Assembly (NCBI GenBank): GCA_016795155.1
Contig: JAEUIE010000032.1
Location: 143,001 to 207,000, forward strand
DNA length: 64,000 nucleotides
Origin: Planctomycetia bacterium
GTDB taxonomy: Bacteria > Planctomycetota > Planctomycetia > Gemmatales > HRBIN36
Direction: 5' to 3'
Below are positions 51,270-59,829 of the stretch, piece by piece. The first letter of the stretch is position 1. The number at the start of each line of letters is the position of its first letter. Under the pieces are notes generated by a model. That model searched no databases and was not told the origin of the DNA. It saw only the letters and a list, made by a program, of their open reading frames with translations. A program made the position numbers and the translations under genes.

Positions 51270-51845
51270 CTACTCTCCTGTCAGAAAGTTTTTCAACAGC
51301 TTAGGTCCATCCACCGTCAGAAAACTTTCCGGGTGAAACTGTACGCCATGCAAAGGCCATTTCTTATGCTTCACGCCCATGATCTCATCCTCGGCAGTCC
51401 AGGCGTTTACCACAAAATCTGGATGATTCCAGGATGCTTTCTCAATCACCAGGCTATGGTAGCGCGTCGCTTCAAACGGATTGCTTAGTCCACGAAAAAC
51501 GCCAGTGTTGTCATGATAGATCGGCGAAGTTTTTCCGTGCATGATCCGCCAGTTGCGATGTACTGTGCCGCCAAACACATGGCCGATGCACTGATGCCCC
51601 AGGCAGACGCCGAGAATGGGAATGCTTGAGGCAAATCGTTCCAGTACCGCATTGGAAATGCCAGCTTCTTTTGGAGTGCACGGACCAGGAGAAATAATAA
51701 TTCTGCTGGGCTTCAACTCTTCAATCTGCTGCAGGGAAATCTGATCGTTGCGATGCACCTGCATGTTCAGCGTGGGATCAATTTCCCCCAGCCGCTGTAC
51801 GATATTGTGCGTAAAACTGTCGTAATTATCGATGAGTAAAATCAT
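51270..51845 (-). CDS. pabA: Glutamine amidotransferase of aminodeoxychorismate/anthranilate synthase
   Basis: 191 residues of a class I amidotransferase. The triad is C81 (GVCLGHQ), H171 and E173 (FHPES). LLIDNYDSFTHNIVQ at the start and GKTSPIYHDNTGVF are typical of PabA/TrpG. It supplies ammonia from glutamine to chorismate-using synthases. No pabB or trpE is next to it, so PabA or TrpG, or a dual role, cannot be decided; folate-type is the default name. Confidence 0.9.
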   Translation of the reverse strand: MILLIDNYDSFTHNIVQRLGEIDPTLNMQVHRNDQISLQQIEELKPSRIIISPGPCTPKEAGISNAVLERFASSIPILGVCLGHQCIGHVFGGTVHRNWRIMHGKTSPIYHDNTGVFRGLSNPFEATRYHSLVIEKASWNHPDFVVNAWTAEDEIMGVKHKKWPLHGVQFHPESFLTVDGPKLLKNFLTGE

Positions 51846-51870
51846 GGAGTTGATCTATCGCCAAACACAA

Positions 51871-52845
51871 TTAGATCAAGAACTCCTGCTGCCTGAGTGC
51901 CTGCATTCGCTTCAGCCCGCCACATTTTTCGAGATAGCCATTGAAATCAGGCTGATCCCAGATCATCTCTGCCAGGAATTTCTGGAATGCTTCAGGATCG
52001 TTCTCGACGCTCAGCCAGAGTTTCAGATGGTCTTCGTCAGAGAAATACTCGTAAGGCATGTTCCCCGGAAAGCTGCCGTAAGGTACTTCGCATACTGCAT
52101 CGACACAGTAAAACGGAATGCTCGTGCGATCAGGCTCGCGGCGGAACTCATCTATGGAGATCAATCGTTCACAGGTGATGATCAACCTCTTGGCAGCACG
52201 GGCGACATCCAGATCAGCCACCGTGGTGCCACGAATGCGGGCGTTGCCATACACATCAGCTTCATGCACATGGATAGCAGCAACATCCGGATAGAGTGCG
52301 GGAAGCGCCAATAATTTCAAACCGGTATATGGACAAGTGATTTCTGCTGCATCGCTACACCGTCCGGTATCGGTTCCCAGCATGGAGCGAGTCGGTAGAA
52401 AAGGCACACCCATCGCGGCGGCACGAAAGCGAACTGCCAGGGCATAGTTTGACCATTCCCTGACTTGCAGCGTACCGCTTTCCATGACCCGCCGGGCATG
52501 GGGCGATAACCCCCTTGCCTCCAGCCCCACAATATAAGCCGAATCAAGCTGGCTGAGTGTCTGGCCTCGGCCGGTCAGATTGCCGGCACAGAGTATCTGG
52601 AAATCATGGGTGGCTGTATGGCCTGCAAACGAAAGGTTCTGTTTCTTCTGCCGAATGATTTCATGACAGATCGCGGTGGGTATGCGATTGGTGCCAAACC
52701 CGCCGATGGCAAGATAATCCTCATCCTGTACCAGTTGCGCAACAGCCTGCGTTACCGTGGTAACCTTGTTGACCATGGCACGAGGCTTGTTGCGGAACGC
52801 TGAACGTGCGTGATCAGGATGTGGATCAGCAAAGAGCAACGTCAC
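51871..52845 (-). CDS. CoA-transferase alpha subunit (family I, GctA-like)
   Basis: 324 residues from GTG 52845, overlapping the previous stop as GTGA. ATG 52776 (residue 24) is another possible start. Family blocks are YLAIGGFGTNRIPTAICHE, FAGHTATHDFQILCAG, GLEARGLSPHARR, VHVHEAD and ITCERLISIDEFR. It should pair with a beta subunit; the only one in the window is at 37335, about 14 kb away and on the other strand. Substrate unknown, likely a 3-oxoacid or glutaconate-type acid. Confidence 0.86.
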   Translation of the reverse strand: MTLLFADPHPDHARSAFRNKPRAMVNKVTTVTQAVAQLVQDEDYLAIGGFGTNRIPTAICHEIIRQKKQNLSFAGHTATHDFQILCAGNLTGRGQTLSQLDSAYIVGLEARGLSPHARRVMESGTLQVREWSNYALAVRFRAAAMGVPFLPTRSMLGTDTGRCSDAAEITCPYTGLKLLALPALYPDVAAIHVHEADVYGNARIRGTTVADLDVARAAKRLIITCERLISIDEFRREPDRTSIPFYCVDAVCEVPYGSFPGNMPYEYFSDEDHLKLWLSVENDPEAFQKFLAEMIWDQPDFNGYLEKCGGLKRMQALRQQEFLI

Positions 52846-53264
52846 TTGCCGGCAAACTCCCGTATCAGGATCTTGTAGCGACGATCATCGCGGAGACCTT
52901 CCAGATCGTTGTCCTTGCTCAGGAAGGTAAAATCATCATACCCCAGTTCAAAGGCTCGTCGCAACTCCTGCAGGGCAAGTTCATGGTTGCCAAGAAGGCA
53001 ATAGCTGCAGGCAAGGTTGTAATGGGCGACGGCATCCTGCGGACGCAGGCGAACGAGTCGGCGATCCACTTCCAGCCCCTTCTGGTAATGGCCATGCTTG
53101 GTCAGCAGGTTGCCGAACACACGCAGCACATCAACATAATCGGGATAGCGTTCCAGGATATCGGTGAAAAACTTGATCTCAAAGGCTAACTGTTCACTCT
53201 CAGCTTTCTTGTTTCGGGATGGTTTGGACGACTGGTTCTGCAATGACTTGCTGAGCTCAGCCAT
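52842..53264 (-). CDS. Small TPR protein
   Basis: 140 residues with two to three tetratricopeptide repeats (YPDYVDVLRVFGNLLTKHGH, PQDAVAHYNLACSYCLLGNH). A capping segment follows, FELGYDDFTFLSKDNDLEGL, of a type seen at the ends of TPR proteins. A basic N-terminal tail (about 1-22) precedes the repeats. It is the first gene of the operon and 40-45 bases from a promoter-like sequence. It is probably an adaptor, partner unknown. Confidence 0.85.
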   Translation of the reverse strand: MAELSKSLQNQSSKPSRNKKAESEQLAFEIKFFTDILERYPDYVDVLRVFGNLLTKHGHYQKGLEVDRRLVRLRPQDAVAHYNLACSYCLLGNHELALQELRRAFELGYDDFTFLSKDNDLEGLRDDRRYKILIREFAGK

Positions 53265-53310
53265 GGCGTTCTCCGAGGGTTTTCACAAATGAGTTAAGAA
53301 TGATAGGTGA

Positions 53311-53339
53311 AGTATAACAACTCACCGATTCATGTCCAA
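53311..53339 (-). promoter_or_regulatory. Putative sigma-70 promoter of the eight-gene operon
   Basis: On the minus strand TTGGAC (-35, 53334-53339), a 17-base spacer and TATACT (-10, 53311-53316), which matches 5 of 6 consensus bases. The -35 box is poorer. It is 46 bases before the TPR gene start. Confidence 0.42.
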
Positions 53340-53403
53340 ATCACTTTTAAGAAGTCATGAACTTTGAAAAATTTGCAGAAAATGCAGTTGACATTGGATG
53401 CTG

Positions 53404-54795
53404 CTATTTATCCACACCCAGCACATGTCGCAACGCCGGTTCAAGCGTTGGATAATCAAATGCAAATCCTGTCTGCTGTAACCGCTCCGGTATGACCTGC
53501 AGACTCGCCAGTAAGAGTGCATCCGCCATTTCACCCAGTGCCAGTCGCAAGGCAAACGCTGGTGCGGGAAAAATCGTAGGCCTGCGGAGAACCCTTCCCA
53601 GTGTTCTGGTAAATTCGACATTCGTCACCGGTTCCGGTGCCGTGAGGTTGACCGGGCCTCGCATGTCCTGCTGCATGATGCAGAGATAGATCGCACCAAC
53701 CAGATCGCCAATTTCTATCCAGGGAACATACTGTTTTCCGCTGCCTAATCTCCCCGCCACGCACCATTGAAACAGTGGCAACTGGCTGGCCAGCGCTCCA
53801 CCCTGCCGGGCCAACACAACTCCCACGCGGCCATGAACAGTGCGTATTCCAGCTTGTTCCGCTGCCTGCGTAGCTTTTTCCCAGGCGACACACACTTCCG
53901 ACAGAAACCCGGTCCCGGGCGGCTCAGATTCCGTCAATGGCTGGTCGCCACTGGGAGCATAATAGCCAATGGCAGATGCTGAGAAAAATACTGCCGGTGG
54001 CTTGTTCAGGCCAGCGAGTGTTGTTGAAAGCAGCTTGGTGCTCTGCACCCTGCTGTTGATGATCTGTTCTTTTCGAGCAGCATTCCATCGTTTGTTGGCA
54101 ATGCCTTCCCCCGCCAGATGAATGACAGCATCCACCCCTTCCAGCGACGATGCATCGATCTCATTACGTTCGGGGTTCCATCGTGCGGTGGTTGAGCCGT
54201 CATAAAAAGGCTGCCGGGGCTCACGTCGAACCAGTCGGATGACATGGTGCCCGCCTGTGTTCAGAAAGGCACAGAGTACCGTGCCAATCAGCCCGGTGGA
54301 TCCGGTAACAGCAATCGTTTTTCGCGGCTGACCGATAAATTCATGATGCCTCTTCAGATCACTCAACAGAACGCGATGCCTATAGGCAAAGGTACTTTGG
54401 AGCCGACGTGTGATCATCGGATGCGCCAGTTTGCCTAAGACTCCCATCGGCGCCTGGAACTCAATACGGTCTGTCAGTCGGCATGCATTTGCACTGACAG
54501 TTTCAAACAGATGCCGGTGTTCAAATCGACCAAAAGGCCCGGTAAGCTGACGGTCACAAAACTGCTGGTCCTGCATAAAATTAAAATGTTCTGCAACCCA
54601 GGTTTTCTTGATAGAGCCAAGCAGCGGCACACGCAAAACAACTTTCGATCCATCGGTCAGAGACTGGTCACTCTGTTGCAGTTGTACGTTTTCCCAGGGT
54701 GGTACCATGCGCAGAAATGCACCAGGCCGCTGGTGCCAGGCGAATGCTTCGGATACAGGTACGGGAAGTTGAACGGATGATTCAAAGACAGGCAT
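53404..54795 (-). CDS. TIGR01777-family NAD-dependent epimerase with SRPBCC N-domain
   Basis: 463 residues. An N-terminal SRPBCC ligand-binding fold (about 1-150, SSVQLPVPVSEAFAWHQRPG) is fused to a short-chain dehydrogenase/epimerase domain. The latter has VTGSTGLIG (163-171), AVIHLAGEGIANKRW, FFSASAIGYY (with the usual Tyr) and the C-terminal DUF1731-like end. The two-domain form is common in planctomycetes and cyanobacteria; the substrate is unknown. It is the last gene of a three-gene leftward unit, 13 bases after the hydrolase gene. Confidence 0.91.
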   Translation of the reverse strand: MPVFESSVQLPVPVSEAFAWHQRPGAFLRMVPPWENVQLQQSDQSLTDGSKVVLRVPLLGSIKKTWVAEHFNFMQDQQFCDRQLTGPFGRFEHRHLFETVSANACRLTDRIEFQAPMGVLGKLAHPMITRRLQSTFAYRHRVLLSDLKRHHEFIGQPRKTIAVTGSTGLIGTVLCAFLNTGGHHVIRLVRREPRQPFYDGSTTARWNPERNEIDASSLEGVDAVIHLAGEGIANKRWNAARKEQIINSRVQSTKLLSTTLAGLNKPPAVFFSASAIGYYAPSGDQPLTESEPPGTGFLSEVCVAWEKATQAAEQAGIRTVHGRVGVVLARQGGALASQLPLFQWCVAGRLGSGKQYVPWIEIGDLVGAIYLCIMQQDMRGPVNLTAPEPVTNVEFTRTLGRVLRRPTIFPAPAFALRLALGEMADALLLASLQVIPERLQQTGFAFDYPTLEPALRHVLGVDK

Positions 54796-54808
54796 GGGCT
54801 CATTTCAA

Positions 54809-57238
54809 TTAGCGTGAAAATGTAAACTCAATGTATTGCGTGAAGAGATTTTTACCGTCTCCACGCTGGTAATAATCTTCGAGCAATACTCCGACATTGG
54901 GTTCAATTTTCTTCTTGAATTGACTTTGCCAGTTTGAACCAGCAGTCCCCTGCATTCTGATTTCCACCGGATTTTCAAAATTGATCATGCTGGCATTGAG
55001 CCAGACTCTTGCCTTCTTCATACCGGACATGAAGCAGCGCAGGCTGTTAGGAACATCCTTTTCCCAGCCTGCTGAAACCAGCACTGGCGTCTGTGGAGTC
55101 GCCTTGTGCTCTTCCACTTCCAGCCAGTAAAAACGATTAGCAGATGGGCGAACTATACGGAACTCCTGTCCCATTCTGTTACCGGAAAGATCAGCACGGC
55201 CAATATCTGGCATGGCAGCGGTGCGTTTTTTGCGGGACATCCAATCGACAATGTAAGGAACCTCGGCAGGGAAATACTCAAAGCCCCGGCCTTGATACTC
55301 CACCAGAAGCGATGGATAACCCTTGGGTATCCAGTATTCGAACAGCGTCAGCATTGCATCTTTCTTGGCAGGCCCGATCTTCTCGCGGTAACGGTTTTTG
55401 GAAGCATCCACAATGTAGAAAGGCAGATACTGCGCGTTGTAACGCAGTTTCTCGATGTCATCAGGAGCATGGCCACAGATCACCGAGGCGCTGGCGAACA
55501 GATGCGGCCGGGTGAGTGCTACATCAAACACGACTGAGCCACCCGTAGAGTATCCTGCCAGTGAAACGCGATTGCTGTCGATGCGGAATCTGCGTCGCAA
55601 ATCCCGTAACGTTTCCAGGACAGCTTCCTGTTCCTTGTCGGTCCCCTCATAGAGTTGTTTCTGGCCTTCCACCCATTCGGGAACTGCGACAATAAATCCT
55701 TTGCGAGCCGCGGGCGTCAGCCAGCCCGTGGTGGCAGTTTCGAAGGTCTGTCCCAGATTGGGGATTAGGAGAATCACAGGGTAGCTGCGATGATGATGGT
55801 ACTCCGGCGGCAAATAAACTCGATACTTTACTCCCTCGGCCCAGTTTTTGGAGGGTGATGTAGTGAGATCAAGTACAGATTTACTGATGGCTTCAGCCCG
55901 GGGTGGTGGCAACTGGTCAATGAGTTGCACCACTTCATCTGCTCGAAGTGGATTGGATTTCAGGTAATTCTCGATAAATATTTTCCGTTGTTTGGCATCA
56001 TCAGTAAGAAGGATCTGCTTGATCAATTCGCGATGCCTGGCGAGTTTCCCAGATGCCTCTTCGCTAGAATCAGCCCCTTCGGAACCGAGCATCCAGCCTG
56101 TAATGGCCAGAGACAATAACTGATCGGGCTTCGTAATCGGTGTCTGTTTCCGATTCGCGAGTCTTTCTTCCTGGTCTGCCATCTTCAGAAAAACGCTCAA
56201 AGCCTTGGCATTGTCCAGATTCAAATCACGATCCATTTCGTCGAGCAGGGCAGTATATTGCCTGGCCAGAGTCGATGCTGCCGGATTCGAGCGCAAATCT
56301 GACAAGTGCTTGCGCAGCCGCTCCAGTGCTGATTGCTGCTCTTTGTACTGTGTCCGCAGGAGGGAAAGCTTGGTCAAATCCTGCGTATCTGCAGCATCCT
56401 GGTCGAGGTTGGAAAGCAATGTCTGGACAAAGGTATGCTGGCCTGAGGCAATGGCATCATCCAGCTCTTCCATGCGGAGGCGCATCTGGCTTCGTTTGAT
56501 ATCCTGCCGAACTTCATTTAATCGCTGCAGTTCGGTCGGGTGCTCCTTGGCAATGGCGGTGAGTTCATTCAAGGCTTGTTCAAACCATCCAGCCTGGGCA
56601 GCGAAACGGGCAATACGCAGCTTGTCATCAAAGCTGACATCCTTCTTGGCTTCTGTAGCTTCCGCCTTGATGCGTGTCCGCAGCATGGCCAGCGCTTGGT
56701 CCGGTTCGAATTCCTGCGTCAGAAACGAGTTGTACGTACGGGTATACCGCTTGGTAACCACTTCCACTGCATGAGGAGACATGGTGTTGACGCATTGATC
56801 TATCTGAAACACATTCTTACCTGAAGCGGAATAGACATCTGAGGTACGCGTGCCATCAGCCTGCCAATCGGAAGATCTGATGACCGCATATTGCTTGAGT
56901 GGTGAATGTGAATGCTGCCATTGCAGATGGGTCGGATTGAATCGGAACTGTTCCAGTTGAGCCTTGCGATCGATGGCTTCCGTGCTGCCCACCAGATTCG
57001 TTGGGAAATAAGTTCTACGTACACCATCATCCACCAGATAGAACCCACCCAGCTTGCTGATGGCAACCTGAATGCCGCTCGGATCGGTGATCGTATCGTA
57101 CTGTTTGAGCAATCGTCCCTGCAGCACAAACCCATCTTTGAGAAAGATAAAGTCTGCCTGTAGGGGACTGCAGACCGTCAGAATGATAACTGACAGAAAC
57201 AATCCATAACAGCATCGGTGTGAGAGTGAACGCTTCAT
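54809..57238 (-). CDS. Secreted alpha/beta hydrolase with a long helical N-region
   Basis: 809 residues with a signal peptide (about 1-28). An N-terminal beta segment (FIFLKDGFVLQGRLLK) is followed by a helical, TPR-like region to about 440. A PHB-depolymerase or esterase-like alpha/beta hydrolase then has the nucleophile elbow GYSTGGS with S564, and a C-terminal beta domain. At the place where a catalytic His would be expected (GRGFEYFPAE, about 660) there is Phe, so activity is unsure. Neighbours are the zinc-ribbon membrane protein (9 bases upstream) and the TIGR01777 gene. Confidence 0.8.
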   Translation of the reverse strand: MKRSLSHRCCYGLFLSVIILTVCSPLQADFIFLKDGFVLQGRLLKQYDTITDPSGIQVAISKLGGFYLVDDGVRRTYFPTNLVGSTEAIDRKAQLEQFRFNPTHLQWQHSHSPLKQYAVIRSSDWQADGTRTSDVYSASGKNVFQIDQCVNTMSPHAVEVVTKRYTRTYNSFLTQEFEPDQALAMLRTRIKAEATEAKKDVSFDDKLRIARFAAQAGWFEQALNELTAIAKEHPTELQRLNEVRQDIKRSQMRLRMEELDDAIASGQHTFVQTLLSNLDQDAADTQDLTKLSLLRTQYKEQQSALERLRKHLSDLRSNPAASTLARQYTALLDEMDRDLNLDNAKALSVFLKMADQEERLANRKQTPITKPDQLLSLAITGWMLGSEGADSSEEASGKLARHRELIKQILLTDDAKQRKIFIENYLKSNPLRADEVVQLIDQLPPPRAEAISKSVLDLTTSPSKNWAEGVKYRVYLPPEYHHHRSYPVILLIPNLGQTFETATTGWLTPAARKGFIVAVPEWVEGQKQLYEGTDKEQEAVLETLRDLRRRFRIDSNRVSLAGYSTGGSVVFDVALTRPHLFASASVICGHAPDDIEKLRYNAQYLPFYIVDASKNRYREKIGPAKKDAMLTLFEYWIPKGYPSLLVEYQGRGFEYFPAEVPYIVDWMSRKKRTAAMPDIGRADLSGNRMGQEFRIVRPSANRFYWLEVEEHKATPQTPVLVSAGWEKDVPNSLRCFMSGMKKARVWLNASMINFENPVEIRMQGTAGSNWQSQFKKKIEPNVGVLLEDYYQRGDGKNLFTQYIEFTFSR

Positions 57239-57247
57239 GCATCCTCG

Positions 57248-57805
57248 CTAGAACAGCGGATGATGGGCTCCCAGCCAGTGACCAGCCAGGAAAGCTACAC
57301 CAGCCAGCAATAGTGACAGTCCGCCAAGAATAGCCAGCTTGACTTTGGGACTGATAGTGCGTGTGGGTGTCAGTACTGGTATATCGGGTATAGCAAAAGG
57401 TTCATCGTTGACTGGCTCAACATCTACTTCTTCCAGTTTGGTCAGTGCCTTGGGTTCTTCGACTGGGTCAGGCAGCGGAGGTAGGGCTGGTTCTTCACGC
57501 ACGACAGGATTGAAAACGATTTTGCGTCGCACCGGTGGAGGAGCCAATGCTACAGAAGAATCCTCCATCACATCAGGCCGGGTTGGTTTCTGCAGAAGTT
57601 TATCGACATCAACCCGGTCAAAGATCGAATGGGGCTGATTAGATTTCTGCTGCTTGCGTGCAGGTTGAACCGGTGGTGGCTCGGAAGTACCTGTAGGTAC
57701 CAGGTTTTTTGCCGCACAGGTCGGGCAGGGGACTATCGATCCGGCTTTCCGCCTGGCTATGCCAAGTAATTGCTGACAAGTTCCACAGCGGAATTGAATC
57801 GGCAT
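57248..57805 (-). CDS. Zinc-ribbon membrane protein
   Basis: 185 residues from ATG 57805 (GGGAG 10 bases upstream). An N-terminal zinc ribbon has C7, C10, C27 and C30 (CGTC, CPTC). A long acidic and Pro-rich disordered stretch (about 35-150) and a C-terminal membrane helix (about 156-178) follow. This layout, a cytoplasmic zinc ribbon tethered to the membrane, is common in planctomycetes, and its function is unknown. It is first in the three-gene unit. Confidence 0.8.
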   Translation of the reverse strand: MPIQFRCGTCQQLLGIARRKAGSIVPCPTCAAKNLVPTGTSEPPPVQPARKQQKSNQPHSIFDRVDVDKLLQKPTRPDVMEDSSVALAPPPVRRKIVFNPVVREEPALPPLPDPVEEPKALTKLEEVDVEPVNDEPFAIPDIPVLTPTRTISPKVKLAILGGLSLLLAGVAFLAGHWLGAHHPLF

Positions 57806-57889
57806 AGAGATACTCCCGGCACTCACTAGATAGAGTATTGTACCATGCACTTTGGGGTCTACCACCCGGATTGTCTGCAGAAACGATAC

Positions 57890-57928
57890 AGAAACAAACA
57901 AGGCCTTTGATCTGGATCAAAGGCCTTG
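57890..57928 (-). terminator. Rho-independent terminator of rpoD
   Basis: On the minus strand CAAGGCCTTTGATC and GATCAAAGGCCTTG form a perfect 14-bp inverted repeat (57899-57928), followed by TTTGTTTC. It lies 19 bases after the rpoD stop. Confidence 0.88.
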
Positions 57929-57947
57929 ACTGATAGAAATTGGAGTC

Positions 57948-59717
57948 TTACTCGTCAGAATCATCCTCTTCCAGCATTTCCACCGTCGTGGTAGTTGCCG
58001 AAGCGGCTGCTGATCCTGCCAGTGCGGTAGCTGGTGCATGGGCAGCCATCAAAGCCCGAAGGGCACTGTCAAGGAACCCTTCCAGCTTGCGGCTGCGTAC
58101 CGGATGCTGCAGCTTGCGGACTGCCTTGGCTTCAATTTGACGAACACGTTCGCGGGTAACCTTGAAGATGCGACCAACTTCTTCCAGCGTATAAGTGTAG
58201 CCATCCCCCAGCCCGTAACGGAGTTTGATGATTTCACGTTCGCGGAAGGTCAGCGTCTTCAATACGTGTTCGATCTTCTCTTTCAGCATTTCCTGGTTGG
58301 CTGTGCTGGCGGGTGATTCGACCGTATCGTCTTCAATAAAGTCGCCGAAATAACTGTCTTCACTTTCACCCACCGGGCGATCCAGGCTGATCGGGTGCTT
58401 GCTGATCTTGAGCACACGGCGGGCTTCTTCCACCGTAATGCCCGCAGCTTTAGCCATCTCTTCGTAGGTTGGTTCGCGGCCTTTTTCCTGCAGCAGCTTC
58501 TTCGAGACGTTGCGAAGTTTCGACATCGTCTCAATCATGTGCACTGGGATGCGGATGGTACGGGCCTGGTCAGCAATTGCACGCGTGATGGCCTGGCGAA
58601 TCCACCAGGTGGCATACGTTGAGAACTTGTAGCCCCGGCGATATTCATACTTGTCGACAGCACGCATCAGGCCAGTGTTGCCTTCCTGAATGAGATCGAG
58701 GAAGGAAAGGCCACGGTTGCGATACTTCTTGGCAATGCTGACGACCAGGCGGAGATTACCAGCAGAAAGTTCCCGCTTGGCGCATTCGTATTCTTCATAT
58801 CGTCGTTGCATTACCCTCGAACGGTGTGCAAGATCGGCTGGGGTTTCGAGAGTTCGCAGTTCCAGGTCACGCAGTTCTGCTTCCAGCGTGGCAACCTCTT
58901 CCTTGGCGTACTTCTCCTGCTTCAGCAGGCTGATCTGCCTGAGCAGTTCATTCATGCGGGCAGAAATCTGCTGCAGTTTCTTCATCCACGGTTGTACGCG
59001 CTGGGTTCGTACGGAAAGTTCTTCACAGAGCGTTACGCATTTGCGACGGCGAAGACGCAACCGGCGGCGAAGTGTCAGAAGTTCTTTCCGGGGTACTGCA
59101 TTTTCAAGGATCTTGTGGAAATCCTCGACATTGCGTTCCATCAGGAACTCAAGTGTTTTCAGGTTAAATGGCATGCGGTGCAGAATCTGGTCTTTTTCCA
59201 GGTTCTCTGTCACCGAAACCTTGATGGTGCGGTCGAAAGGCAATTCGCCACTGTGCACCCGCTGGAACGTTTCAACAGCGCTGGTCAGTGCATAGTCGCA
59301 TTCGAGCACCTTGCGACGGAAACGGTTGCGTGTAATTTCAATCCGCTTGGCGAGGTTGATTTCCTGATCGCGGGTCAGCAGGGGAATCTCGCCCATCTGG
59401 GTGAGGTACATGCGGACGGGATCATCAATCCGTCTGCCACTGTCCCCGTCATCCAGAAATGCGCCGAAGAGTTCTTCGCTGAGTTCATCCCGGTCTGCGG
59501 TTGCTTCGGCAGCGGGGGCATTCGCCTCGCGCTCTTCCGCATCGCTTTCGTCGATCAGTTCGATGCCATGCTCTTCAAGCAGCATCATGAGCCGGTCGAG
59601 TTTATCGGGATTGACGGCATCATCAGGAAGGACTTCGTTGACTTGTCCATAAGTCAAAAAGCCTTTCTGCTTGCCTTGTTCGATCAGGCTTTTCAAGCCT
59701 TCTTCCATCTTTTCCAT
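57948..59717 (-). CDS. rpoD: Primary RNA polymerase sigma factor RpoD (sigma-70)
   Basis: 589 residues with region 1.1 (about 8-60), region 1.2 ([20 protein letters not shown]), and the non-conserved helical insert. Region 2 has [40 protein letters not shown] and [13 protein letters not shown]. Region 3, and region 4 with [20 protein letters not shown] and [20 protein letters not shown], complete it. A C-terminal Ala/Thr-rich and acidic tail of about 35 residues extends past the usual end. It is 112 bases downstream of dnaG on the same strand. Confidence 0.96.
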   Translation of the reverse strand: MEKMEEGLKSLIEQGKQKGFLTYGQVNEVLPDDAVNPDKLDRLMMLLEEHGIELIDESDAEEREANAPAAEATADRDELSEELFGAFLDDGDSGRRIDDPVRMYLTQMGEIPLLTRDQEINLAKRIEITRNRFRRKVLECDYALTSAVETFQRVHSGELPFDRTIKVSVTENLEKDQILHRMPFNLKTLEFLMERNVEDFHKILENAVPRKELLTLRRRLRLRRRKCVTLCEELSVRTQRVQPWMKKLQQISARMNELLRQISLLKQEKYAKEEVATLEAELRDLELRTLETPADLAHRSRVMQRRYEEYECAKRELSAGNLRLVVSIAKKYRNRGLSFLDLIQEGNTGLMRAVDKYEYRRGYKFSTYATWWIRQAITRAIADQARTIRIPVHMIETMSKLRNVSKKLLQEKGREPTYEEMAKAAGITVEEARRVLKISKHPISLDRPVGESEDSYFGDFIEDDTVESPASTANQEMLKEKIEHVLKTLTFREREIIKLRYGLGDGYTYTLEEVGRIFKVTRERVRQIEAKAVRKLQHPVRSRKLEGFLDSALRALMAAHAPATALAGSAAASATTTTVEMLEEDDSDE

Positions 59718-59829
59718 CCAACGTCTCCTCGTCGGGATAGCAACCAGGGTGAGTGGCTGCTTCGGGTGATACCCGGAATAGTGGTTCGGGTATTATTCAA
59801 GTTTCAGGCGAATAGGGAAGTCCATTCCA

